A stretch of 64,000 nt of DNA from Streptomyces griseomycini (lineage in GTDB: Bacteria > Actinomycetota > Actinomycetes > Streptomycetales > Streptomycetaceae). Every line of letters begins with the position of its first letter. Positions within the stretch are counted from its first letter, which is position 1. A program made the translations under genes and the position numbers. Positions 33,337 to 41,121 of this stretch are shown here, piece after piece. Under the pieces are notes generated by a model. It was not told where the DNA came from. It worked only from the letters and a program-made list of their open reading frames with translations, and ran no database searches. The stretch spans positions 372,001-436,000 of the forward strand of contig NZ_JACHJI010000007.1 in assembly GCF_014203535.1 (NCBI RefSeq), written 5' to 3'.

Positions 33337-34271
33337 ACCGTGTCCAGCCCGCGGCCCCCGTCCGCGACATGCGCACGGGCCGCCTCCACACCCGCGTCTA
33401 CCGGTCCGGCGACCACCACCTCTGGCGCCGCGAGGTCCTCCGGGACGGCGTTCCCGCCCGCTCCCTCCCCTCGCTGCCGACCGACACCGGACTGGCACCG
33501 GCCGAGCTCGCGAAGGACGGCGCATACGAGTACCGGGTCGCCGGCGGCCTGTCCCTCGGCCACCTGCTCTGGCCTCCGACGGCTGACGCCGCACACGGTG
33601 CACCCCTCAGCCCGGCCATGACGAACACGGGCCGGGCCCTGCGCTCCCTCCACGCCCAGGGCCCCGTCCTCGCCGGCCCGGCCCCCGTCCCCCCACCCGT
33701 GACCCGTCTGGCCCGCTGGCTGCGCTCGGCCGACGACCACGCCCACCACCGCCTGACCGCTGTCCTCGGCCCGGCCCGCCTCCGCGAGCTCTCAGCCTGG
33801 TGTGACGTCCTGGTCACCCCCGCCTCGGCACCCCCGCACACACTCCTGCACGGCGAGCCCTCGGTCGGCCTGATCATCCCGTGCCCCGCACCGACCCACG
33901 CCGTCCTCCTCACCGGCGAGACCCTCTCCCACGGCCCGGCGGCCTTCGACACCGGTTGGCTCATCGGCGAGCTGGCCGAAATGGCCCGCCTCTCCGGCCC
34001 CGCTCACGCCCCGCTCTTCGCCACCCTGGCCACTGCCCTCCTCGCCGGCTACGGCCCCCTCACCTCCGACGACATCGCCCCCCTCCGCCTCGCGGCGGGC
34101 CTGCGCAGCGTCGTCCACGTCGCGGACTACGCGACGTACGTGGGCTGGGCCGACGGCCTGGAACACTGCATCGCCCTGCTTCCCGACCTGGTGGACACGT
34201 CGGGCCAAGCCGCTCTGGACGCCGTCGCCGTGTCGGCTTCGACTGCCGCTCCCGGGGCGCAACCGACGTAG
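33333..34271 (+). CDS. APH-fold protein lacking kinase residues (LxmX-position protein)
   Basis: 312 aa, GTG start overlapping the decarboxylase stop (GTGA). The C-terminal half follows the aminoglycoside-phosphotransferase pattern but with catalytic positions changed: the HxD loop becomes LLHGEPSVGLI (H173-G174-E175) and the metal site becomes LLTGETLSHGPAAFDTGWLIGEL (T194-G195-E196 onward). The N-terminal lobe has no clear glycine loop or lysine. It is therefore probably a pseudokinase. Class V lanthipeptide synthetases have a third component besides kinase and lyase, and this gene is the only candidate; a cyclase-like or scaffold role is inference. Confidence 0.65.
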   Translation: MNRVQPAAPVRDMRTGRLHTRVYRSGDHHLWRREVLRDGVPARSLPSLPTDTGLAPAELAKDGAYEYRVAGGLSLGHLLWPPTADAAHGAPLSPAMTNTGRALRSLHAQGPVLAGPAPVPPPVTRLARWLRSADDHAHHRLTAVLGPARLRELSAWCDVLVTPASAPPHTLLHGEPSVGLIIPCPAPTHAVLLTGETLSHGPAAFDTGWLIGELAEMARLSGPAHAPLFATLATALLAGYGPLTSDDIAPLRLAAGLRSVVHVADYATYVGWADGLEHCIALLPDLVDTSGQAALDAVAVSASTAAPGAQPT

Positions 34272-34651
34272 CGCTCCCCCGGACCTTCACGACCCGGGTC
34301 GCGGTGCAGTGTTCCCCCCGGGCCGTCGTGAGCACCGCGTCGCCCTCCGGGGCGGCGCCCCGGCCGGCGACGTCGACTCCCGGGTGGCCGGGAAGCTGCT
34401 CGAGCACGACCGGACGGACACCGCCGAAGACGCGCTCCGCAGCGGTCTCGTCCCGCGGACGCAGCACACGCGCCGGCGGGATCCGGCAGCCCGTCACCTC
34501 CCGGACGTCCACCGGGTGGCGGTTGCGGTGGACCGAGCCGTGGCCGGAGGCGACGGTCCCGGGGTGGAGAACGGCAGCCGGGTGGGCCGCACGCTTCCCC
34601 GCCCCGGCGGAAAACCGATGCACGCGTCCACGGCGCGGGGAACCATGAAGC
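34272..34651. other. Right border of the RiPP cluster, no firm gene
   Basis: About 380 bases between the cluster and the GNAT gene. The minus strand has an open, protein-like frame across it (including RNRHPVDVREVTGCRIPP and VVLEQLPGHPGVDVAGRG), but no start with a ribosome site and no family I recognise. It may be the decayed end of a former neighbour gene, or chance in GC-rich DNA. Confidence 0.4.
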
Positions 34652-35593
34652 ATGCGACCGGACGACTGGCACCTCACCGAAGACGTCGACGACTTCCTCG
34701 CCCGGGCCGGGGACTTCCTGCGCTCGCGGCCCGGCCCGCACGTCATGCAGCTGACCTGGGCCGAGAGGGTGCGCACGCGGGGGGCGGACGCGTTCGGCAC
34801 CGAGGCGCCCGTCTTCGGCGTGCTGGAGCGGGCGGGCGAGGTCCGCGCCACCTTCTACCGCCTCCCGCCCCGTGCCCTGGGCCTCTCCCCGCTCACGCCC
34901 GGGCAGGCCGACTCCCTCGCCGCCCGCCTGGCCGCCCTCGGGCACTCCCCTTCCCGCGTCAGCGCGGACCACGACACCGCCACCGCGTTCGCCGAGGCAT
35001 GGCAGCGGCACACCGGGACGACGCCGGAACTCCGCGACACGCGGCTCCGCCTCTACCGCCTCGGCACGCTCACCCCACCGGATCCGCCGCCGGCGGGCCG
35101 GGGCCGCGTCCTGGGCGAGCAGGACCTCGAGGAGGTCATGTTCTGGTGCGGCGAGTTCGCCGGGGCCGTCGGGGAGGACGTCTCCCTCGACGCCGGCTCC
35201 TGGGCCGGCACGCGCTTCGCCGACAAGCGCTACACCCTCTGGGAGACCCCGGACGGCACGCCCGTCTCCGTCGCGGGCATGAACCCGTTGATCGGCGGCC
35301 AGATCCAGGTGGACGTCGTCTACACCCCGGCCCGCCTGCGCGGCCGCGGCTACGCGGGCGCCGTGACGGCGGAGGTGAGCCGGGCCGCGCTGGCCGCGGG
35401 CGCGCGGGACGTCGTCCTGTTCGCCGACCTGTCCAACCCCACCAGCAACGCCCTCTACCGGCGCCTCGGCTACCGCGCGCTCACCGACTGGGCAGTGTAC
35501 GACTTCGCACCGGGCGGGACGGGCGGCACCGGCCTGCCTCAGCCGTCCAGCAGGGAGCCCAACGCCCCGCGGAGGCCGGCGGGCTCGCGGTAG
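34652..35593 (+). CDS. GNAT-family N-acetyltransferase
   Basis: 313-aa protein. The C-terminal GNAT domain (about residues 150-285) has the acetyl-CoA loop RLRGRGYAGAVTAEVSRAAL (about 229-248) and the strand/helix DVVLFADLSNPTSNALYRRLGY (about 253-274). The N-terminal 140 residues look like a degenerate second GNAT or substrate domain (VFGVLERAGEVRATFYRLPP). The substrate is unknown. Its last 55 bases overlap the 3' end of the convergent HAD gene. Confidence 0.83.
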   Translation: MRPDDWHLTEDVDDFLARAGDFLRSRPGPHVMQLTWAERVRTRGADAFGTEAPVFGVLERAGEVRATFYRLPPRALGLSPLTPGQADSLAARLAALGHSPSRVSADHDTATAFAEAWQRHTGTTPELRDTRLRLYRLGTLTPPDPPPAGRGRVLGEQDLEEVMFWCGEFAGAVGEDVSLDAGSWAGTRFADKRYTLWETPDGTPVSVAGMNPLIGGQIQVDVVYTPARLRGRGYAGAVTAEVSRAALAAGARDVVLFADLSNPTSNALYRRLGYRALTDWAVYDFAPGGTGGTGLPQPSSREPNAPRRPAGSR

Positions 35594-36171
35594 TGCAGGC
35601 CGGTCATCCCGAGCGCGGTCGCGGCTTCGACGTTCTCGAGCCGGTCGTCCACGAAGAGGCAGCGGTCCGCGGCGACCCCCGCCCGGCGGACCGCGATCTC
35701 GTAGATCCTCCGGTCCGGCTTGGCCACCCCCACCCGGGCGCTGCTGACGACGTGGTCCGCGAGGTCCGCCAGACCGAGCGACACCAGGTCGTCCTCCAGC
35801 TCCACGGTCGCGTTGGTCACCAGCACCAGGGGCACGTGCGCCCGTGCCCGGAGGAGCATGGCGACCACGGCGTCGTCGGCCCGGAACGGCGCCTTGGCGA
35901 GCGCCGTCCCCAGCTCACGCGCCCGGGCCTCCGGCACCTGATCCGCGAGACCGGCCACGATGGACTCCACCCACTGCTCCTCGGTGATCTCGCCGAGGAG
36001 CAGCGGGAGGTCCGTCTCCGGCGCGAACGCCACCTTCTCGGTGGTCCCCTCCGCCAGTCCGGCGGCACGTTCCAGGCTCGTCAGCTCCGTCGTGTCGTAG
36101 AAGCGGATCACGTTGTCGAGGTCGCACAGCACCGCGTCGAAGGGTCTGCCGGAGAGCTTCGAGGTCGTCAT
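35539..36171 (-). CDS. HAD-IA family hydrolase
   Basis: 210-aa haloacid-dehalogenase phosphatase. Motif I is VLCDLDNVIRF (about residues 14-24; the second Asp of the usual DxD is retained), motif II VLVTNATVE (about 116-124), motif III with K in GVAKPDRRIYE (about 147-157) and motif IV CLFVDDRLEN (about 167-176). All catalytic positions are present, so it should be an active phosphatase of unknown substrate. It is convergent with and overlaps the GNAT gene. Confidence 0.85.
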   Translation of the reverse strand: MTTSKLSGRPFDAVLCDLDNVIRFYDTTELTSLERAAGLAEGTTEKVAFAPETDLPLLLGEITEEQWVESIVAGLADQVPEARARELGTALAKAPFRADDAVVAMLLRARAHVPLVLVTNATVELEDDLVSLGLADLADHVVSSARVGVAKPDRRIYEIAVRRAGVAADRCLFVDDRLENVEAATALGMTGLHYREPAGLRGALGSLLDG

Positions 36172-36240
36172 CGCCCTTGAATAGCACGCCGGTCGGGCGA
36201 GGGTGTGGAGCGAGGACCGCGCGGGCGACAGACTGGCCCC

Positions 36241-36870
36241 ATGACCGATCCGAACCCCGTGGCCGACCTCCGCTTCTACCTGCAGTCCGCCCGCGACGCC
36301 CTGCTGTGGAAGCTCGAGGGGCTCTCCGAGTACGACGTCCGCCGCCCGCTGACGCCGACCGGCACCAACCTCCTGGGGCTGGTGAAGCACGCGGCAGGCG
36401 TGGAACTGGGCTACCTCGGCGACGCCTTCGGCCGCCCGTCCGGCGAGCCGCTGCCCTGGCTGGAGGAGGGAGCCGAGCCCAACGCGGACATGTGGGCCAC
36501 CGCCGACCAGTCGCGCGAGGACGTCGTGGGGCTCTACCGCCGGGCGTGGGCGCACGCGGACGCGACGATCGACGCGCTGCCGCTGGACACGGTCGGCAGG
36601 GTGCCGTGGTGGCCCGACGGCAAGGACGAGGTGACGTTGCACCACGCCGTGACCCGTGTGATCGCCGACACGCAGCGGCACGCCGGGCACGCCGACATCC
36701 TCCGGGAACTCGTGGACGGCGCCGTGGGGATGAGGAAGGACAACGTCGGCGTGCCGTCGGACGACCCGGCGTGGTGGGAGGACTACCGCGGCCGGCTGGA
36801 GCGCGCGGCCCGGGAGGCCGGCCGGAACGCCACCCGGGACGCGGACCGGAGCGCAGACCGGAGCGCGTGA
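36241..36870 (+). CDS. DinB-family protein
   Basis: 209-aa DinB/DUF664-type four-helix protein. The conserved metal histidines appear in LVKHAAGVELGYLG (about residues 48-61), LHHAVTRVIADTQRHAGHADILRE (about 139-162; DxxxHxxH pattern). Such proteins are metal-dependent and some act as thiol transferases using mycothiol or bacillithiol, but many are uncharacterised. The start at 36241 follows the family. The C-terminus ends in an Asp/Arg-rich repeat (DADRSADRSA). Confidence 0.85.
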   Translation: MTDPNPVADLRFYLQSARDALLWKLEGLSEYDVRRPLTPTGTNLLGLVKHAAGVELGYLGDAFGRPSGEPLPWLEEGAEPNADMWATADQSREDVVGLYRRAWAHADATIDALPLDTVGRVPWWPDGKDEVTLHHAVTRVIADTQRHAGHADILRELVDGAVGMRKDNVGVPSDDPAWWEDYRGRLERAAREAGRNATRDADRSADRSA

Positions 36871-37048
36871 CGCCGGGCGCACCGGCCGGCACCGTTCCCG
36901 CCCCGTACCCGGCCCGGCCCCGCGAGGGCCGTACACCCACTTTTTTGTGCGTACTTGGCAGCGCTCCCGCCCTGCGCGAACCTGAATGCGGCCGGCCCGC
37001 CGGACACGCGGAGACGGAGGTGACGGAGGTGACCGCGGGCGGCGGCCG

Positions 37049-37399
37049 TCAGGAGGCCGGCCGGGTGAGCACGGCCATCCTCTCCAGGCGGCGGTGTCCC
37101 CAGTCGGAGAGCGGGGCGAGGGCCTCGGCGAGGTCGCGGCCGAAGCCGGTCAGGGAGTAGACCGTCTTCGGCGGCAGGACGTCGTGCACCTCCCGGTGGA
37201 CCACTCCGTCCGCCTCCATCTCACGCAGCGCCTGGGTCAGCACCTTCTCGGTGAGACCGGGCACCTTCCGGCGCAGTTCGGCCGGCCGGTGCGGGCCGGA
37301 CTCCAGCAGCCACAGCAGCGTGGTCTTCCACTTGCCCTCGATCACGGCGATCGCGGCGGTCACCCCGCAGACGTCCGGATCGTGGCGCCGGTGCGCCAT
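37049..37399 (-). CDS. HxlR-family transcriptional regulator
   Basis: 116-aa winged-helix regulator of the HxlR type: CGVTAAIAVIEGKWKTTLLWLL (about residues 11-32), LRRKVPGLTEKVLTQALREMEADG (about 43-66) and the wing VYSLTGFGRDLAEALAPLSDWG. These often sense aldehydes, quinones or redox state and control a divergent enzyme, here the imine-reductase-like gene 50 bases away. AAAGGGG precedes the ATG on the minus strand. Confidence 0.9.
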   Translation of the reverse strand: MAHRRHDPDVCGVTAAIAVIEGKWKTTLLWLLESGPHRPAELRRKVPGLTEKVLTQALREMEADGVVHREVHDVLPPKTVYSLTGFGRDLAEALAPLSDWGHRRLERMAVLTRPAS

Positions 37400-37449
37400 G
37401 CCGTGCCCCTTTCTTCGGCAATTACCACATACATTACGGGAGTTGAGTC
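37400..37449. promoter_or_regulatory. Divergent promoter/operator of hxlR and the IRED-like gene
   Basis: The 50-base gap holds an AT-rich core, ATTACCACAT ACATTACGGG (37421-37440), with two ATTAC direct repeats ten bases apart plus flanking sequence. It is the only space available for both promoters and the HxlR operator. Confidence 0.5.
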
Positions 37450-38337
37450 ATGTCCGTGCACACCGACCGGTCCGCCGTCACCGTCCTCGGGCTCGGCCCG
37501 ATGGGCCGGGCGCTGGCCGGGGCGTTCCTGGACGCGGGACTGCGCACCACCGTCTGGAACCGCACGCCCGGCCGGGACGGCGAGCTGGTCGCCCGGGGCG
37601 CGGCCGCGGCGTCCTCGGCCGAGGAGGCGGTCGCCGCCGCCCCGCTCACCGTCGTCTGCGTGGTGAACTACGACGCCTCGGACGCCGTGCTGCGCCAGGA
37701 CGCCGTCACCGCCGCCCTCAAGGGCCGTACGGTCGTGAACCTGAGCGCCGACACCCCCGGGCGCGCCCGGGACACGGCCGAGTGGGCCGGCCGGCACGGC
37801 ATCCGCTATCTGGACGGCGCGATCATGACCCCGACGCCGACCATCGGCACGGACGACGCGGTCCTCCTGCTCAGCGGCCCCGAGGAGCTGTACCGGGAGC
37901 ACCGGCCCGTGCTGGCGGCGCTCGGCGGCAGCCACACCCACCTCGGGGAGGAGATCGGCCGGGCGGCGGCGTACGACATCGCGCTGCTCGACGTCTTCTG
38001 GACGGCGATGGCCGGCTACGCGCACGCCCTCGCCGTGGCCCGTGCGGAGGGCGTGACCGCCACCGAACTCGCCCCCTTCGCCCAGGGCATCGGCGCGATC
38101 CTGCCGCCGCTGTTCGCGGAGTTCGCGGCCGACGCCGACGCCGGTACGTACTCGGGCGAGCTGAACCCGATCACCTCGTCCGCGTCGACGATGGCCCACA
38201 TCGTCCACGCCTCCGAGGCCCACGGCATCGACGCGAGCGTGATGCGCGTGATCGAGGGGCAGGCCCGGCGGGTCATCGCGCTCGGGCACGGTGCGGACGG
38301 GTTCACCCGGGTCGCCGAGGTGCTCGCCCGCCGCTGA
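37450..38337 (+). CDS. NAD(P)-dependent imine-reductase-like oxidoreductase
   Basis: 295 aa. The N-terminal Rossmann domain has VTVLGLGPMGRALAGAFLDAG (about residues 10-30) and the NADPH-type WNRTPGRD. The C-terminal helical domain is that of the IRED/6-phosphogluconate-dehydrogenase-like group, with AAAYDIALLDVFWTAM (about 176-191), where the Asp lies at the position of the proposed catalytic Asp in R-selective imine reductases. Natural substrates of these enzymes are mostly unknown. It is divergent from the HxlR gene, its likely regulator. Confidence 0.87.
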   Translation: MSVHTDRSAVTVLGLGPMGRALAGAFLDAGLRTTVWNRTPGRDGELVARGAAAASSAEEAVAAAPLTVVCVVNYDASDAVLRQDAVTAALKGRTVVNLSADTPGRARDTAEWAGRHGIRYLDGAIMTPTPTIGTDDAVLLLSGPEELYREHRPVLAALGGSHTHLGEEIGRAAAYDIALLDVFWTAMAGYAHALAVARAEGVTATELAPFAQGIGAILPPLFAEFAADADAGTYSGELNPITSSASTMAHIVHASEAHGIDASVMRVIEGQARRVIALGHGADGFTRVAEVLARR

Positions 38338-38367
38338 GCGGCCCCCGGGCGACCGGCACGGGCGGCC

Positions 38368-40434
38368 TCAGAACGGCAGGGGCCGCCCGTGCACCACGTC
38401 CAGCCGGGACACCGCCCGGGTCAGCACCACGTACAGCCGGCGCAGCCCCCGTTGCCCGTGTCCCTCCGCCTCCGCGATCGCCGCCGGTTCGACGGCGACG
38501 ACGTGGTCGTACTCCAGCCCCTTGACCAGACTCGCCGGCACCACGGTGACGCGCGCGCCCAGGTCCTCCGGGCCCGCCGCCTCCACCCCCGCCCCGGTCA
38601 GCGCCCGTCGCAGCCGGGGCACGTCCGCGTCCGCCGCGACGACCCCGACGGAGCCCTCCCGCCCGAGCGCGTCCCGGACGGCGGCCACGACCGCGGCCGG
38701 GACGCCGTCCGGGTCCGGGACCTCCCTCAGGCGCACCTCCCCGTCGCCGCGCAGGGACCGCGCCGCCGGGACGTCGACGTCGAGCCGCCCGAGCAGCCGG
38801 TTGGTGAGTGCGACGACCGCCCTCGGCACGCGGAACCCGGTGGTCAGCGGGACCACGGCCGCGTCCGGCTTCCCGAGGTGCCGCAGGACCGTCGGCCACG
38901 AGCGGGCCGCCCACGGCGTGGTGCCCTGCGCCAGGTCGCCCAGCACGGTGAGCGAGCCGAAGGCTGCCCGGCGGGCGATGGCCCGGCACTCCATCGGGGA
39001 GAGGTCCTGGGCCTCGTCGACCACGACGTGGCCGTACCCGTCCGGGTGCTCGATCAGCCCGGCGACCTCGTCGAGCAGGACCAGATCGGCGGCCGACCAA
39101 CGCGCCGACCGCCACGACCGGGGCGGACTCGCCCACAGCACGGCCCCCTGCTCGTCGGCGTCCAGCACCCCCTCGGCCGCGGCGGCCAACACCTCGGGAC
39201 CGGCGAGCAGGTCGGCCACGACCTCCTCCGGGTGCACCCGGGGCCAGACGGCGTCGACGTACGCGGACACCGGCCGCGCCCGTTCGATCCGGCGCACCCA
39301 GACGGCGCCGCGCGGCCCGCTCCGCCGCTCGGCCCGCTCCCGCACGCACCGCACGATCCGCGCCCGCACCCGCTCCCTCCCGACCGCGTACGGCGGTTCC
39401 TCGTCCCGCACGTCCGCCACGATCCGCGCCAGCTCGTCCCCCTCGACCCGCCAGCGGTACGACCCGTCGGGCACCGCGAGGGACTCGGCGCGGTCGGCGC
39501 GCACGCGCGCGTACAGGGCCCGGCGCAGCACCTCCGCCATCCGGGCGTCGTGCTTGACGGCGGCGGCGCGCTCGTCGTCGGTGCCGGTGACCGGGTGCCG
39601 GGCGATCTCCTCGGCGAGGGTCGACTGCCGTACGCCGGTCTCGCCGAGGGCCGGGAGGACTTCGGCGATGTACGACAGGAACGTGCGGTTGGGCCCGAGG
39701 ACGAGCAGTCCGCCGCGCCGGACGCGCTGCGGGTGGGTGTAGAGCAGGTACGCCGCCCGGTGCAGGCCGACGGCGGTCTTGCCGGTGCCGGGGGCGCCCT
39801 GCACGCACACGGAGACGCCCAGGTCCCCGCGGACGAGGTCGTCCTGCCCGGGCTGGATGGTGGCCGCGATGTCCCGCATGGGCCCGACGCGGGGCCGCTC
39901 GATCTCCCGGGCGACGAGAGCGCTGACCCCCGTGCCCTCCTGCGCCTCCCCCTGCCCCCGCTCCAGGTGCTCGTCCTCCAGCCCGGTCAGGTCGGTGGAC
40001 TCGCCCCGGCTGCCGGGGGCCCAGCCGAACCGCCGGCGCACGGCGACGCCCTGCGGATCGCGGGCGGTGGCCTGGTAGAAGGCGCGGGAGACGGGGGCCC
40101 GCCAGTCCACGACGAGGGGCGGGGCGGCGGGGTGCTCGGTGATCCGCAGCCGCCCGATGTGGTAGCGCTGCCCGGCGTGGCCGGTGCCCGTCCGGGCGAA
40201 GTCCAGCCGGCCGAAGAACAGCGGCCCTTCGGGCAGCTCCCGCAGCTCCTCGGCCCGGCTGCGCAGGCGGTACCCGAGGACCTCGGCGTCGGCGCCGGAG
40301 GCGGAGACGTCCTCGCCGGTGAGGACCTCCTCGTCGGCGCCGTCGACCATGGCGGCGAGGGCGGAGCGGCAGCGGTCGTGGTGGGCGCGTTCCCGGGTGA
40401 GGGCGTGCGGGAGGGCGGGCTCGGGCGGCGTCAT
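38368..40434 (-). CDS. HelD-like UvrD/Rep-family ATPase
   Basis: 688 aa. It has the HelD N-terminal arm (about 1-70), a 1A domain with Walker A QGAPGTGKT (212-220), a long inserted region, Walker B/DEAQ VVVDEAQDLSP (about 455-465), GDLAQGTTPW, and motif IV-VI regions ending SLVKGLEYDHVVAVEP and LYVVLTRAVSRLDVVHG. HelD proteins bind RNA polymerase and recycle it; the actinobacterial HelR branch gives rifamycin tolerance. Whether this copy does so is unknown. It lies 40 bases downstream of a tetR gene with its own AT-rich spacer. Confidence 0.88.
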   Translation of the reverse strand: MTPPEPALPHALTRERAHHDRCRSALAAMVDGADEEVLTGEDVSASGADAEVLGYRLRSRAEELRELPEGPLFFGRLDFARTGTGHAGQRYHIGRLRITEHPAAPPLVVDWRAPVSRAFYQATARDPQGVAVRRRFGWAPGSRGESTDLTGLEDEHLERGQGEAQEGTGVSALVAREIERPRVGPMRDIAATIQPGQDDLVRGDLGVSVCVQGAPGTGKTAVGLHRAAYLLYTHPQRVRRGGLLVLGPNRTFLSYIAEVLPALGETGVRQSTLAEEIARHPVTGTDDERAAAVKHDARMAEVLRRALYARVRADRAESLAVPDGSYRWRVEGDELARIVADVRDEEPPYAVGRERVRARIVRCVRERAERRSGPRGAVWVRRIERARPVSAYVDAVWPRVHPEEVVADLLAGPEVLAAAAEGVLDADEQGAVLWASPPRSWRSARWSAADLVLLDEVAGLIEHPDGYGHVVVDEAQDLSPMECRAIARRAAFGSLTVLGDLAQGTTPWAARSWPTVLRHLGKPDAAVVPLTTGFRVPRAVVALTNRLLGRLDVDVPAARSLRGDGEVRLREVPDPDGVPAAVVAAVRDALGREGSVGVVAADADVPRLRRALTGAGVEAAGPEDLGARVTVVPASLVKGLEYDHVVAVEPAAIAEAEGHGQRGLRRLYVVLTRAVSRLDVVHGRPLPF

Positions 40435-40435
40435 T

Positions 40436-40483
40436 CCACCGAGCGTACCAAATAATTTAACCGAGTTACTTTTCTTACCGAGT
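40436..40483 (-). promoter_or_regulatory. AT-rich spacer with repeated half-sites before the helD-like gene
   Basis: On the plus strand TAACCGAG (40458-40465) and TTACCGAG (40475-40482) are direct repeats 17 bases apart, with a weaker third copy at 40436-40443. The surrounding AATAATTTAA is exceptionally AT-rich. This looks like an internal promoter with TetR binding sites, separating helD from the tetR gene. Confidence 0.5.
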
Positions 40484-41095
40484 ATCACCGACGCCGAGGC
40501 GCGGCAGCGCCGCCGCCAGCACCCCGAACGCCCGCTCGGCCGCCGCCACCGCGTCGTCCCGCACGTCCGCGACCCGCTCCCCCGCCGCGATCCGCCGCCA
40601 GTTCTCCTGCGCGAGGATCCGCCGCACGGCGATGATCTGCCCGGCGGCCAGCCGCGCGTCGAGCCCTCCGCCGAGCGCCTCGGCCAATGCGTCCTCGGAC
40701 CGCTCCAGGTACCCGTACAACCGGGCGACCAGCGCCGGCGTCCCGTACAGCAGCGTGTGGAAGGCGAGCACCTCGGGGTCGTCGTTGAGCCCGGTGACCG
40801 GGTCGCACCGCCGAAGCCCGTCCAGGAAGTGCCGCCGCAACGCCTCGACGGGCGTCGGCCCCTCCCCGGCCACCCGCGCGGCCTCGTCCTCGTGGTCCGC
40901 GATCCGGAACAGGACCAGGTCCTCCTTGGCCGGGAAGTACCGGAACAGCGTCGGCTTGGAGATCTCGGCCGCGGCGGCCACCTCGGCGACGGACACCGCG
41001 TCGAAGCCGCGCTCCAGGAAGAGCCGGACGGCGATGTCCGACACGGTCCGGTACATCCGCCGCTTCTTGCGCTCGCGCAGGCCGATCTCACTCAT
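40475..41095 (-). CDS. TetR-family transcriptional regulator
   Basis: 206 aa. The N-terminal helix-turn-helix (about residues 12-58) reads AVRLFLERGFDAVSVAEVAAAAEISKPTLFRYFPAKEDL in pattern, typical of TetR. The C-terminal ligand domain (about 75-195) is all-helical and resembles the MftR-like group. It is upstream of the HelD-like ATPase gene in the same direction and may control it. Confidence 0.9.
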   Translation of the reverse strand: MSEIGLRERKKRRMYRTVSDIAVRLFLERGFDAVSVAEVAAAAEISKPTLFRYFPAKEDLVLFRIADHEDEAARVAGEGPTPVEALRRHFLDGLRRCDPVTGLNDDPEVLAFHTLLYGTPALVARLYGYLERSEDALAEALGGGLDARLAAGQIIAVRRILAQENWRRIAAGERVADVRDDAVAAAERAFGVLAAALPRLGVGDTR

Positions 41096-41121
41096 GCGGC
41101 GAGCCTACGCAGGGCGGCGCT

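Noticed and set aside
37966..40455. Rifamycin-associated element upstream of the HelD-like gene
   Set aside because: I looked for the inverted GGGG-CTTGC type element before the gene and saw only the AT-rich direct repeats.
38368..41091. TetR-HelD fusion protein
   Set aside because: The upstream part of the open frame is not the TetR frame; TetR stops at 40475 and HelD has its own ATG at 40434 after an AT-rich spacer.
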